A DNA stretch of 56,688 bases, taken from contig CAMKDG010000002.1 of assembly GCA_946411205.1 (NCBI GenBank), positions 1 to 56,688 on the forward strand. Reading direction: 5' to 3'. This document shows, piece after piece, positions 45,022 through 53,806 of the stretch. Both the position numbers and the translations under genes were made by a program. The notes below the pieces were generated by a model. The model had not been told where the DNA came from. It searched no databases and saw only the letters and a list, made by a program, of their open reading frames with translations. The DNA comes from an uncultured Desulfotomaculum sp. GTDB lineage: Bacteria; Bacillota; Desulfotomaculia; Desulfotomaculales; Desulfotomaculaceae. Position 1 is the first letter of the stretch. Each line of letters opens with the position of its first letter.

Positions 45022-46065
45022 CTATTTGGTATTCTTACCACAGATTTTCGCTAAATTTTCCACATAGGATGGGTAGACTACACCCATTTCTGTAATAATG
45101 GCCGTCACCAGGGAGTTGGGGGTTACATCAAAGGCGGGATTCCAAACCTGAACACCCTCCGGGGCCATGGGTTGCCCCCCATGATGCGTTACTTCCTGTG
45201 GATTCCTCTCCTCGATGGGGATTTCCTCTCCCGAGGAAAGACACATATCAATGGTGGACAGGGGTGCTGCCACATAAAAAGGGATGTTATGGTATTTAGC
45301 CAGTACGGCAACTCCATAGGTGCCAATTTTGTTGGCCACATCTCCGTTCGCGGTAATCCGGTCTGCCCCCACAATTACACAATCAATTTTCTTCTGAGCC
45401 ATTAAATAGCCCGCCATATTATCCGTGATTAAAGTAACAGGAATCCCTTCCTGAACCATTTCCCAGGAGGTTAGCCTAGCCCCTTGCAAAAGTGGCCTGG
45501 TTTCATCCGCAAATACGCTAACCTGCTTGCCCTTTTCTTGGGCCGCCCGGATAACCCCCAGGGCTGTACCATAACCGGCTGTAGCCAAGGCACCGGCATT
45601 GCAGTGGGTGAGTATTCTGGCCCCTGCCTCGAGGAGCTCTTGACCATATTCACCCATCCGGCGATTGCTTTGAACATCCTCCTGGTAGATGCTATGGGCT
45701 TCTTCCAACATTATCTCAAGTAGTTCATTAACATCCTGTACCGGTGCTGTATTCACTCGCAGCATCATCCGCTCCAAGGCCCAGCGCAGGTTTACGGCAG
45801 TAGGTCTGGTGGCTCCCAGTTCACCGGCAATAGCCTCCAGTTTTTCCAGAAAAGTTTGCCGGTCGGTGGCATCGATTTGTTTTGCCCCCACGACCAAACC
45901 ATAGGCTGCCGCCGCACCAATGGCCGGCGCCCCACGGACCGAGAGGCGTTTAATCGCTTCAGCCACAACCCGGTAATGATTGCAATCGATATATTCAATA
46001 CAGCCGGGCAGCTTGGTTTGATCCAGCAGCCTTAAATGGTTATTTTCCCAAATGATGGCATCCAT
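45022..46065 (-). CDS. mtnA: methylthioribose-1-phosphate isomerase
   Basis: 347 residues, related to eIF2B. Visible are RVVAEAIKRLSVRGAPAIGA, LTHCNAGALATAGYGTALGV, VFADETRPLLQGARLTSWEM, the catalytic Cys/Asp region NCA and GADRITANGDVANKIGTYG. It converts 5-methylthioribose-1-phosphate to the ribulose-1-phosphate. AAGGAG precedes the start, 10 bases after the phosphorylase stop; 10 bases before ahcY. Confidence 0.94.
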   Translation of the reverse strand: MDAIIWENNHLRLLDQTKLPGCIEYIDCNHYRVVAEAIKRLSVRGAPAIGAAAAYGLVVGAKQIDATDRQTFLEKLEAIAGELGATRPTAVNLRWALERMMLRVNTAPVQDVNELLEIMLEEAHSIYQEDVQSNRRMGEYGQELLEAGARILTHCNAGALATAGYGTALGVIRAAQEKGKQVSVFADETRPLLQGARLTSWEMVQEGIPVTLITDNMAGYLMAQKKIDCVIVGADRITANGDVANKIGTYGVAVLAKYHNIPFYVAAPLSTIDMCLSSGEEIPIEERNPQEVTHHGGQPMAPEGVQVWNPAFDVTPNSLVTAIITEMGVVYPSYVENLAKICGKNTK

Positions 46066-46074
46066 TTGCTACGT

Positions 46075-46866
46075 TCACTCCTTATTTAACTTTTCCAGGG
46101 CATCCTGACACAGGCAGCCCCTCTCGGGATCAAGTAAACTAATGGCTTTCATAGCCAGTTTTCTTAGATTTTCTGCATTGGCAGCCATAACTTCCAATAC
46201 TTCTTGGTGGGTCAACTTGGTAGGGGAAATACCCGCCCCATAGTTGGTAACCATCGAAATATTCGCATAGCACATTTCTTTTTCTCGGGCTAAGACCACT
46301 TCCGGCACACTGGTCATACCTACTAAATCGCCACCCAATAATTTATACATCTTGATTTCTGCAGGGGTTTCAAAACGGGGGCCTTCGCTGGTTACATAGG
46401 TACCGTACTGATGATAAGTTACCCCTAACTCTGCCGCGGCATTGCTTAAAACTTGGCGAAGTTCCGGGCAGTAGGGGTCGGTCATGTCGGTATGTACAAC
46501 ACCTTGTTCCCCACCTTCAAAAAAGGTGTGTTGACGAACCTTGGTAAAATCCAAGAACTGATCGGCAAACACAAAATGTCCAGGGCCCATGTTTAAGTTT
46601 AAGGAACCCACGGCCGCTGTGGCAAAAATACTCTTAACTCCCAGTTCTTTTAAAGCAGCAATATTGGCCCGGTAATTCACTAGGTGAGGTGGCACTGAGT
46701 GGCCGGCACCATGTCGGTTGAGAAAGGCAACAGACCTTCCCTGGTAATCACCCACCTTTAATCCTACTTCTCCGTAGGGTGTGCTCACCTTCTCATCCCG
46801 GATGTTGGTTAAAATATTGGGGTCGTAAACGCCGGTTCCCCCAATGATAGCGATACGTATGGTCAT
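46075..46866 (-). CDS. mtnP: MTA/MTI phosphorylase (6-oxopurine-type active site)
   Basis: 263 residues. Motifs: IIGGTGVYD, FLNRHGAGHSVPPHLVNYRA, GTYVTSEGPRFETPAEI and GGDLVGMTSVPEVVLAREKE. The adenine-recognising pair of human MTAP (Asp220/Asp222, in ATDYDCW) is Asn208 and Gly210 here (MVTNYGAG). Asn at that site is the 6-oxopurine (inosine) pattern of purine nucleoside phosphorylases and of methylthioinosine phosphorylase from Pseudomonas. So MTI, made by MtaD, is the likelier substrate; this is inference. Start MTIRIAIIGG follows AAAGGAG. Confidence 0.88.
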   Translation of the reverse strand: MTIRIAIIGGTGVYDPNILTNIRDEKVSTPYGEVGLKVGDYQGRSVAFLNRHGAGHSVPPHLVNYRANIAALKELGVKSIFATAAVGSLNLNMGPGHFVFADQFLDFTKVRQHTFFEGGEQGVVHTDMTDPYCPELRQVLSNAAAELGVTYHQYGTYVTSEGPRFETPAEIKMYKLLGGDLVGMTSVPEVVLAREKEMCYANISMVTNYGAGISPTKLTHQEVLEVMAANAENLRKLAMKAISLLDPERGCLCQDALEKLNKE

Positions 46867-46890
46867 ATTGATTTCTCCTTTTCCCACAAT

Positions 46891-46990
46891 ATTTTTAGAA
46901 AAACTTGGCTTGCCTGCCTGTAATCTTTAGGTTATGACCTGTGAGGTACACCAAGTCTTTAGACGTCGGAAGCGTAGTCAGCCCTATGTC
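46891..46990 (-). promoter_or_regulatory. structured leader RNA upstream of mtnP
   Basis: Between the gntR stop and mtnP, the minus strand can form ACTTGG / CCAAGT enclosing AGGT-CATA-ACCT, followed by TTTTTC (terminator-like). An upstream GGGCT can pair with AGCC overlapping the terminator arm, offering an alternative fold. No known riboswitch class was recognised. Confidence 0.4.
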
Positions 46991-47056
46991 TATCAAAAAG
47001 TTTATATTTTTATAGGCTACAGTTAGCATGGTTTATACAAACTTGAGTTATTCTCT

Positions 47057-47767
47057 TTACTGGCTATGATTTCCTTCATTAGTAATGTTTTTTGGGTTAC
47101 GCTTTTTAAAATAGGCTCGCCTGGAATTCTCAATATGCTCCCGGGCCAGACTCTCCGCCAGGGAGCCATTGCCTATTTTGATGGCCTCCAGCAATTGTCT
47201 GTGCTCTCGATTGGCCTCTTCTATACGTCCTGGATGACTGTAGCCCACCCGGGTATAGCGATTGATATGCTCCACTAAGGTAATAATCATACTATATAAT
47301 CTCTGACTGTCCGCAGCTCGGTAAATCACGTCGTTAAATGACTGGTGTGTCTGTTCAAGTTTTTCCATCTGAGAACCTTTAGCATATTCCTCTATCTTTG
47401 CTAGCAATTCCGTTAATTGCTCTACTTCCTGTGGCTTAACCTTTTCCGCCGCCATACGGGCACATAATCCTTCTAATACCGCCCTGATACGATAAATCTC
47501 CATAACCTCAATATCGGAAACCTGAGTTACCACCACACCGACCCGGGGAAAATGCGCCACCAAACCTTCTAGCTCCAACACTCGAATAGCTTCTCTCACA
47601 GGGGTCCGACTAACCCCCAGCAGTTCCGCCAATTTTCTTTCTATCAGACGCTCACCGGGCTGCATATAACCGTTTAAGATAGCTCTTTTTAACTGCTCGT
47701 ATACCTTATCTCTGATTTGTGGTTGGGCTACGGTTTCGATTGGAGTAAATTTAAATTGATCCTGCAA
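47057..47767 (-). CDS. GntR-family (FadR subfamily) transcriptional regulator
   Basis: About 236 residues. N-terminal winged helix (QIRDKVYEQLKRAILNGYMQ, PGERLIERKLAELLGVSRTP, VREAIRVLELEGLV) and a C-terminal FCD ligand-binding domain (VSDIEVMEIYRIRAVLEGLC, HQSFNDVIYRAAD, HRQLLEAIKIGN). The effector is unknown; the next gene is the SAM salvage operon, which it may control (inference). The start is uncertain: a TTG with AAGGGGG seven bases before is preferred over one two codons earlier. Confidence 0.85.
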   Translation of the reverse strand: MQDQFKFTPIETVAQPQIRDKVYEQLKRAILNGYMQPGERLIERKLAELLGVSRTPVREAIRVLELEGLVAHFPRVGVVVTQVSDIEVMEIYRIRAVLEGLCARMAAEKVKPQEVEQLTELLAKIEEYAKGSQMEKLEQTHQSFNDVIYRAADSQRLYSMIITLVEHINRYTRVGYSHPGRIEEANREHRQLLEAIKIGNGSLAESLAREHIENSRRAYFKKRNPKNITNEGNHSQ

Positions 47768-47856
47768 ACTCAATCCCCCTTGGTATACGGGTATGTCTGG
47801 CTGTTCATATTATTATTATATAACTTACTGGAATACACAAGGGCTCGGACATAATA

Positions 47857-47882
47857 AAAACCCATGCGCAAACATGGGTTTT
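47857..47882 (-). terminator. terminator after DUF1540 gene
   Basis: AAAACCCATG / CATGGGTTTT stem with a six-base loop, T-run on the minus strand. Confidence 0.8.
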
Positions 47883-47900
47883 AGGAGTAGCACCTTGCTA

Positions 47901-48098
47901 TTACTTAGAGTTTTTAAAAGTCTGGCAGCAAGTTTCGTCATTGCTACCAGCAGGTGTTGCAGCTAGGCTTTGTAAGCTGGCGTTGGGACCGAAACCGCCG
48001 CCTTCAGCATCGTTTTGTACAATGATTTGTTTGGCTGTACAGTGGTTTTCCTGGGTCCAATACTTGCAGTTATTGACGGTGCATGCTACTTCCGGCAT
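47901..48098 (-). CDS. DUF1540 cysteine-containing protein
   Basis: 65 residues: VACTVNNCKYWTQENHCTAK near the N terminus and ETCCQTF near the C terminus, the four-plus-one Cys pattern of DUF1540, probably metal-binding. Small DUF1540 proteins are common in clostridia; the function is unknown. GGAGG precedes the ATG; it is flanked by terminators, so it is transcribed alone. Confidence 0.88.
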   Translation of the reverse strand: MPEVACTVNNCKYWTQENHCTAKQIIVQNDAEGGGFGPNASLQSLAATPAGSNDETCCQTFKNSK

Positions 48099-48169
48099 AT
48101 AATCTCCTCCTTAATAGTAGATTCAAAACTATGATTTCTTTTCTTTAGACTTTTTATGCAAAAAAAAGA

Positions 48170-48195
48170 GAATCTTTGGCACTAACCAAAGATTC
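48170..48195 (-). terminator. intrinsic terminator after ftsY
   Basis: GAATCTTTGG / CCAAAGATTC stem with a six-base loop; a T-run follows on the minus strand, 20 bases beyond the ftsY stop. Confidence 0.85.
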
Positions 48196-48215
48196 CTAAA
48201 ATTAATTATTTGTTT

Positions 48216-49145
48216 TTACTCCTCATCGTTTCTTCTGCCGTATAAGGCATCAATAAAATCTTTAGGATTGAAGGGCCGCAAGTCGTCCATACCCTCCCCA
48301 ATACCAATTAATTTGACAGGGATGGCCATTTCGGTAACGATGGCGGTTACTACACCACCCTTCGCTGTGCCGTCCAATTTGGTCAAAACAATGCCCGTTA
48401 CATGAACCGCTTCACTGAAAATCTTCACTTGACTTAAAGCATTCTGACCGGTGGTGGCATCCAGAATTAACAATACTTCATGGGGAGCCCCTGGCATTTC
48501 CCGGGCCACAATTTTATGAACCTTGCTTAGTTCATCCATCAGGTGGCTTTTGTTATGTAAACGACCCGCTGTATCAATTAAAAGAACATCGGCCTTGCGG
48601 GAGCGGGCTGCATGAATGGCATCATAGGCCACAGCACCAGGATCGGAGCCTTCCTGGTGTTTTATCAGATCCACACCTACCCGGTCTGCCCAAATCTCCA
48701 GCTGGTCGATGGCCGCAGCCCGGAAGGTGTCGCCGGCAGCCAACATAACTTTTTTTCCCTGTGCTTTATAATTATGGGCCATCTTACCTATAGTGGTTGT
48801 TTTACCAACACCATTTACCCCTACCACCATAATTACGGTAGGACCCTCAGGGTTTGTTTTAATAGGGGAGATTTTTCCCCCCATCAGATGCTCTAATTCC
48901 TCTTGAAAAATATCCTTTAGCCGGGCAGCCTCTTGCACATTCCGGGCCTTAACCCCTTTCCGTACCCGCTCCACCAACTTCATGGCAGTACTGACTCCCA
49001 CATCAGCCTGAATCAATACCTCTTCCAGTTCTTCGTATAAATCTTCATCAATACCCTTGCGTCCGGTAAAAACTTGGTCAATTTTTTCCACGAAGCTTTC
49101 CCGGGTCTTGGTTAAACTTTCTTTCAAACGGTTAAAAAAGCCCAC
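48216..49145 (-). CDS. ftsY: signal recognition particle receptor FtsY
   Basis: 309 residues, NG domain without the long acidic A domain, as in Firmicutes. G1 [16 protein letters not shown]3 [12 protein letters not shown] and G4 [10 protein letters not shown] are clear, and [15 protein letters not shown] is the insertion-box end. Receptor for Ffh. GTG start, normal for this genome. Transcribed with smc-rnc-fab genes on the minus strand but separated by a 320-base gap. Confidence 0.96.
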   Translation of the reverse strand: MGFFNRLKESLTKTRESFVEKIDQVFTGRKGIDEDLYEELEEVLIQADVGVSTAMKLVERVRKGVKARNVQEAARLKDIFQEELEHLMGGKISPIKTNPEGPTVIMVVGVNGVGKTTTIGKMAHNYKAQGKKVMLAAGDTFRAAAIDQLEIWADRVGVDLIKHQEGSDPGAVAYDAIHAARSRKADVLLIDTAGRLHNKSHLMDELSKVHKIVAREMPGAPHEVLLILDATTGQNALSQVKIFSEAVHVTGIVLTKLDGTAKGGVVTAIVTEMAIPVKLIGIGEGMDDLRPFNPKDFIDALYGRRNDEE

Positions 49146-49464
49146 TTTCCGATACCCCCAGTATTTAACGAATAGTAGTAAAAACTAGCTTGTTTACCTG
49201 CCCGTAACCTATAATATGGACAAAGCCTGTCCCTACTATAATGCCAAAGAAAAGGCACTGTCAACCATGGTAGGGGGCAAATGCATGAATGAATAATTTA
49301 TAGACAAAACGGCGTTTTTTGTTGTAGGGGCGTGCTTTGCACGTCCGAAAATCATGATCTCATACCATTTTTCGGGCTTAAGGACGAGCAAAGCTCGCCC
49401 CTACATTGTACAATACACATTTTTGTAATGGAAAATTTACAATCTGTTCATTTATACGTTTGCC
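49146..49464. other. smc-ftsY spacer with a repeat element
   Basis: Contains no gene. Holds the inverted-repeat element at 49323-49405 and a related short palindrome around 49217-49235 (GGACA AAGCC TGTCC), plus whatever promoter drives ftsY. Confidence 0.5.
49323..49405. repeat. MITE/REP-like palindromic repeat
   Basis: Arms TGTAGGGGCGTGCTTTGCACGTCC (49323-49346) and the reverse complement of GGACGAGCAAAGCTCGCC plus CCTACA (49382-49405) match at 22 of 24 positions. The structure is typical of small mobile palindromic repeats in Firmicute intergenic regions. Confidence 0.65.
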
Positions 49465-52400
49465 TTACGCTAGTCTTTTGCGATCTGGCTTCTCTTCTAA
49501 AGACATGGACAACAGGCGGGTGACCCCAGCCTCATCCATGGTGACTCCGTAAAGAGTGTCCGCCTGTTCCATGGTTCCCTTACGGTGGCTAATGACAATG
49601 AACTGAACTTCTTCCGAAGTATGGGCAAGATAATTGGCAAACCGATTGACATTGGCTTCATCCAGAGAAGCCTCAATCTCATCCAGCACACAGAAGGGAC
49701 TGGGCTTATAGCGTAAGATGGCAAACAGCAGTGCAATGGCCGTCAGGGCCCGTTCTCCTCCAGACAATAAAGATAGATTCTGGTTCTTCTTCCCCGGGGG
49801 ACGTGCTGTTATATCGATACCGCAGGTGAGGGTGTCACCTTCCGTCAGTGACATGGTGGCACCACCACCCCCGAATAACTGTTGGAATACCACACTGAAA
49901 TTCCCATTAATCTCCTGAAAGGCACTGGTAAATTGACTGGACATCAGGCGGTTTAATTCTTCAATTACTTGCTGTAGAGATTGTTTGCTTTCTTCCAAGT
50001 CAGACCTTTGCTGCTGCAAAAATCCGTATCTCTCATTGACCTCTCGATATTCAGCCTCGGCACCCGCATTAACAGGTCCCAGGGCTGTAATCTGCTCCCG
50101 TAGTTCAGCCAACTGGCTGCGAGCCTGTCGCTTGCTGGCCACCGCCTCTACCGCTAATTCGGAAGGGTCATGGATTCCCAGTTCTTCTAATCGGCCAGTT
50201 AATAATTCCAGTTCAGTTTGCAGCCGGGCCTGCTGCAGTTCCAGGTAATGCACCCGCTCACCGGTTTCTTGCCAGCACTGTTGGAACTCTTGAAAGGATT
50301 CCTCGCATCCTTTGACGGCTGCTATCGCCGCCACCTGCCGACTCTGCTCGGCTTGTAGAGCTTCCTGGGCTGCTGCTTGCTGCACTGCTAATTTCTCTGC
50401 AGCCTGCTCTAACTCTACCTGTTGCTCCCGGAGTTCTCCGGTTCTTTTTCTGGAGTTCCCCAATGATTTTTCCAGAGTAGCCTGGGCCAACTGACGATTT
50501 CTAATGTCTAGCTCCAATCGATCAGCAATTTTTTGTACACCAATTAATTCTTGGCGCAGCTCTGCCTGGCGGATCCTCTCCCGGTGGACAACATTCTCTA
50601 ATTCAGCCTTTTTCTCTCTGGCTGCTGTCAATTCTTCTTGGGTAACGGCCAACTTAGTTTGCACTTCGACAAGTTGTTGCTCAAAATCTGCTAGTTTTGC
50701 GGCAGCCTCTGTTTCTGTTTGGTGCCATTGTTGGAATTCCAGCTCTATACTAGCTTTCTCCCAATGGCCTTCCTCACTACGCCGATTTACTCGGGTTAAC
50801 TCCTCCTGAGCCCTGTTTAACTCCATCTCGGCGGCTTGCAAGGCCAACCCCAGAGAAATCAGTTCCTCTTGATGTTGTTTAAGTTCATTCTGTCCTTGCT
50901 GTTGAAGCTGCTGCCTTTGGGTAACCTGCCCTGTCAATTGGTGGATTTCCTGGTGGAGTTGCTTAACAGTATTGGCCAATTCGTCCCGCTCCCGGCGGGT
51001 ATGCAGCATACCTCCTGTATTACGGGCCAGCCCACCTCCGGAAAGGGATCCGCCGGGTTGCAACAATTCGCCTGCCAACGTCACAATCCGTACCCGTTGT
51101 TGTAGCCTTTTGGCTACTGTAATAGCATTTTCAATGGTATCTACTACCACCAAACGGCCCATGAGTAATTCCACCACGGACCGGTATTTAGCGTCTACCT
51201 CTACCAAATTGGCCGCCAGGCCAATGACACCGGTTACTCCCAATGCTTTTTTTTCCCATTCCCCGGCGGGTGTCGGGCGTAAGGAATCCAAGGGCAGAAA
51301 CGTAGCTCTGCCTAAACCGTGCCGCTTAAGATATTCGATGGCTTCTTTGGCCTGGGAGGAAGTTTCACAAACCAGGTTCTGCAGGGCCCCACCCAAGGCC
51401 GCTTCAAGAGCCGTTTCAAAACCTTTCGGAACCCTGAGGATATCCGCTACCGCCCCACACAAGCCGCTGATCCGTTCTCTCCCTTGTTCTGCAGCTTTCA
51501 GCAATTCCCTTACTGGTTTCATAAAACCACTGTGGGAGCTAAGGTTTTCTTCCAAAACCTTAAGCCGTGAATGTTTGGCCACCATTTCTTCCTTTTTAGC
51601 AGCCAACTTGCTTTGCAAAGTAGCCAACTCATTTGCTACTTGCTTAATCTCTTCTTCCTGAAGCAACTTTTGCGATTTTAGTTGTTCATTTTTATTGGTA
51701 AGCTCGGCTACCTGCGCACTGGCATCTTGAATGGTCCGCTCAATAGCAACTTCGTTTTCCTTAGCCTCTTTTTCGCGTTTTTCTAAATGTTTAAGGCGCC
51801 CCGCAAGTTGTTCTTTACGATCCGAGGCTTGTTGCTTACTATTTCGTTGATTGGCCACCAGATTCAGCTGATCGATTAATTCGGTGTTTAGATTTTGGAA
51901 TAATTCTTGCTTTTCATCCAACTGTTTCTCCAACTGTTGTAGCACTTCATCTTCGGTGGAGGTTTTTTCTACCCAAACATCTGCCTGTAGCTTGTTCCGT
52001 TTCTCCTGTTCCACTGCCAGTTCTAAAGTAATGGCCTGTAAAACTTCTCTGGTTTCCTCAAGTTCATTTATCATTCTCTGCTGTTCAGCAGCGTGATTGC
52101 CTAGTTGTTCTTGCATTAAAGCCTTTTGACTTCTATTTTTCTCTTTTGCCGATTCAATGGTAAAAAGATGTTCCCTGGCCTGGACAATTTGGTTTTCAAC
52201 AATTTGCAAAAAGTTTTTGGCTTGTTCCAGTCGCTCCTGGAGAACTGGCCGTTCATCTACCAAATCCGCTCTCACTTGCTGTAATTGCTGGGCAATATCT
52301 GCTGCTTTAGTTTGCAGATCGTCCCACTCTCTTTTATAAAGGGATAATTCTACCCGCCTGACCTGGCTTTGTAGTGTATTATACAATTTTGCCTGTTCTG

Positions 52401-53025
52401 CTTGCGCAGCCAGTGGCTCTAAGCGGCTACCCAGTTCATGTATGATATCAGAAACTCTATTTAAATCCTGCTCTGCAGAGGATAATTTTCGTAAGGCCTC
52501 TTCTTTACGATGACGATATTTGACAATGCCCGCTGCTTCCTCAATAATATGTCTTCTTTCTTCGGGCCTACTGCTCAAAATTTCATCTACTTTACCCTGC
52601 CCGATAAGAGAGTAGGCCCCGCGGCCTAATCCAGTATCCATAAAAAGAGCCTGGATATCCTTTAGCCTGCAGGGCACCTTATTAATTAAGTATTCACTTT
52701 CACCGGAACGATAAAGGCGCCTGGTAACAGCTATCTCCTCGTAGGGCAGGGAAAACAGTTTCGCAGTATTGTCTAGGGTTAAGGTTACTTCTGCCATGCC
52801 TATCGCTTTACGTTTATCGCTGCCGGCAAAAATAACATCCTCCATACGGGAGCCCCTAAGTGAGGAAGCCCGCTGCTCTCCCAAACACCAACTAATGGCA
52901 TCAGAAATATTACTTTTCCCACTGCCGTTGGGACCTACAACCACAGACAAGCCCGGATGCAATTCCAACTTAATGCGGTCGCCAAAGGACTTAAAACCCT
53001 GTATATCAACTCTTTTTAAACACAA
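49465..53025 (-). CDS. smc: chromosome segregation ATPase SMC
   Basis: 1186 residues. N-terminal ATPase with Walker A GPNGSGKSNISDAI, then a long coiled coil, the hinge (about 510-660, around GRATFLPLDSLRP and ELLQPGGSLSGGGL), a second coiled coil and the C-terminal half with the ABC signature LSGGERALTAIALLFAI and Walker B FCVLDEIEASLDEAN. The protein loads on DNA with ScpA/B. TTG start. Downstream of rnc as usual. Confidence 0.96.
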   Translation of the reverse strand: MCLKRVDIQGFKSFGDRIKLELHPGLSVVVGPNGSGKSNISDAISWCLGEQRASSLRGSRMEDVIFAGSDKRKAIGMAEVTLTLDNTAKLFSLPYEEIAVTRRLYRSGESEYLINKVPCRLKDIQALFMDTGLGRGAYSLIGQGKVDEILSSRPEERRHIIEEAAGIVKYRHRKEEALRKLSSAEQDLNRVSDIIHELGSRLEPLAAQAEQAKLYNTLQSQVRRVELSLYKREWDDLQTKAADIAQQLQQVRADLVDERPVLQERLEQAKNFLQIVENQIVQAREHLFTIESAKEKNRSQKALMQEQLGNHAAEQQRMINELEETREVLQAITLELAVEQEKRNKLQADVWVEKTSTEDEVLQQLEKQLDEKQELFQNLNTELIDQLNLVANQRNSKQQASDRKEQLAGRLKHLEKREKEAKENEVAIERTIQDASAQVAELTNKNEQLKSQKLLQEEEIKQVANELATLQSKLAAKKEEMVAKHSRLKVLEENLSSHSGFMKPVRELLKAAEQGRERISGLCGAVADILRVPKGFETALEAALGGALQNLVCETSSQAKEAIEYLKRHGLGRATFLPLDSLRPTPAGEWEKKALGVTGVIGLAANLVEVDAKYRSVVELLMGRLVVVDTIENAITVAKRLQQRVRIVTLAGELLQPGGSLSGGGLARNTGGMLHTRRERDELANTVKQLHQEIHQLTGQVTQRQQLQQQGQNELKQHQEELISLGLALQAAEMELNRAQEELTRVNRRSEEGHWEKASIELEFQQWHQTETEAAAKLADFEQQLVEVQTKLAVTQEELTAAREKKAELENVVHRERIRQAELRQELIGVQKIADRLELDIRNRQLAQATLEKSLGNSRKRTGELREQQVELEQAAEKLAVQQAAAQEALQAEQSRQVAAIAAVKGCEESFQEFQQCWQETGERVHYLELQQARLQTELELLTGRLEELGIHDPSELAVEAVASKRQARSQLAELREQITALGPVNAGAEAEYREVNERYGFLQQQRSDLEESKQSLQQVIEELNRLMSSQFTSAFQEINGNFSVVFQQLFGGGGATMSLTEGDTLTCGIDITARPPGKKNQNLSLLSGGERALTAIALLFAILRYKPSPFCVLDEIEASLDEANVNRFANYLAHTSEEVQFIVISHRKGTMEQADTLYGVTMDEAGVTRLLSMSLEEKPDRKRLA

Positions 53026-53052
53026 TGTCTCCTGCCCCCTGTTGTCCGCCGA

Positions 53053-53790
53053 TTACTTGTTGATCCCGTTCTGTCTGGAAGCATTTTTTAGCGATTCAAG
53101 TCTGCTAAAGGCATCCTTAGCAGCTCGCTGCTCTGCTTCTTTCTTAGAGTGACCACTGCCCTTGCCAATAATCTCCCCACGGTACAAGATACCCGCGGTG
53201 AAGGTCTTATCATGGTCGGGACCCGTTTCGTTCATAATCATATACGTTACAGGTTCCGGTGAGGTTTGCTGTAGGATTTCCTGCAGCTCGGTTTTATAAT
53301 CCCGATCCAACCTACCAGCCACCACATCCTCTAGAATGGGACTTAGGCAATGCAGAACAAAGGTTCTAGTCACATCTAAACCCTGATCTAAATAAACAGC
53401 TCCCAACAAAGCCTCAAAGGCATCAGCCAGTATGGATGGCCGCTCTCTGCCGCCGGAGCGTTCTTCACCACGCCCCATGCGCAAAGAGCGCCCCAAGTCC
53501 AACACACGGGAAACTTTGGCTAAGGAGGGTTCACAAACAGTTGCTGCCCTCATCTTCGTCAGCTCGCCTTCGGTACGTTCCGGGAAAGATTTATACAGAT
53601 GCTCGCTGATAATGAGTTCTAAAACCGCATCACCAAGGAATTCCAACCTTTGGTTATGGGAGAAACCATGTCCCCTATTTTCGTGAACGCAGGAACTGTG
53701 TGTTAGAGCCTGCAGCAGCAAGGACGGCTGGTGCCAGTGGAAGCCCAGTCTATGTTTTAAACGGTTTAATTGTTCATCCTGCTTTGACAA
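53053..53790 (-). CDS. rnc: ribonuclease III
   Basis: About 245 residues. RNase III domain with QRLEFLGDAVLELIISEHLY (catalytic Glu/Asp) and ADAFEALLGAVYLDQG; C-terminal dsRNA-binding domain with DHDKTFTAGILYRGEIIGKG and GHSKKEAEQRAAKDAF. Processes rRNA precursors and duplex RNA. The start is placed at TTG (LSKQDEQLNRLKHRLGF) with AGGTGA before it; the upstream part of the reading frame overlaps fabF and lacks family similarity. Start is moderately certain. Confidence 0.94.
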   Translation of the reverse strand: MSKQDEQLNRLKHRLGFHWHQPSLLLQALTHSSCVHENRGHGFSHNQRLEFLGDAVLELIISEHLYKSFPERTEGELTKMRAATVCEPSLAKVSRVLDLGRSLRMGRGEERSGGRERPSILADAFEALLGAVYLDQGLDVTRTFVLHCLSPILEDVVAGRLDRDYKTELQEILQQTSPEPVTYMIMNETGPDHDKTFTAGILYRGEIIGKGSGHSKKEAEQRAAKDAFSRLESLKNASRQNGINK

Positions 53791-53806
53791 ATGGATCACC
53801 TGAAAT

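Noticed and set aside
46891-46990. SAM-I or SAH riboswitch in front of mtnP
   Set aside because: None of the conserved core elements of these classes is visible; kept only as an unassigned structured leader.
50972-51661. 229-residue reading frame on the plus strand, antisense to smc
   Set aside because: Ser/Arg/Pro-rich composition typical of a shadow of a strongly coding gene, no ribosome binding site, no family similarity.
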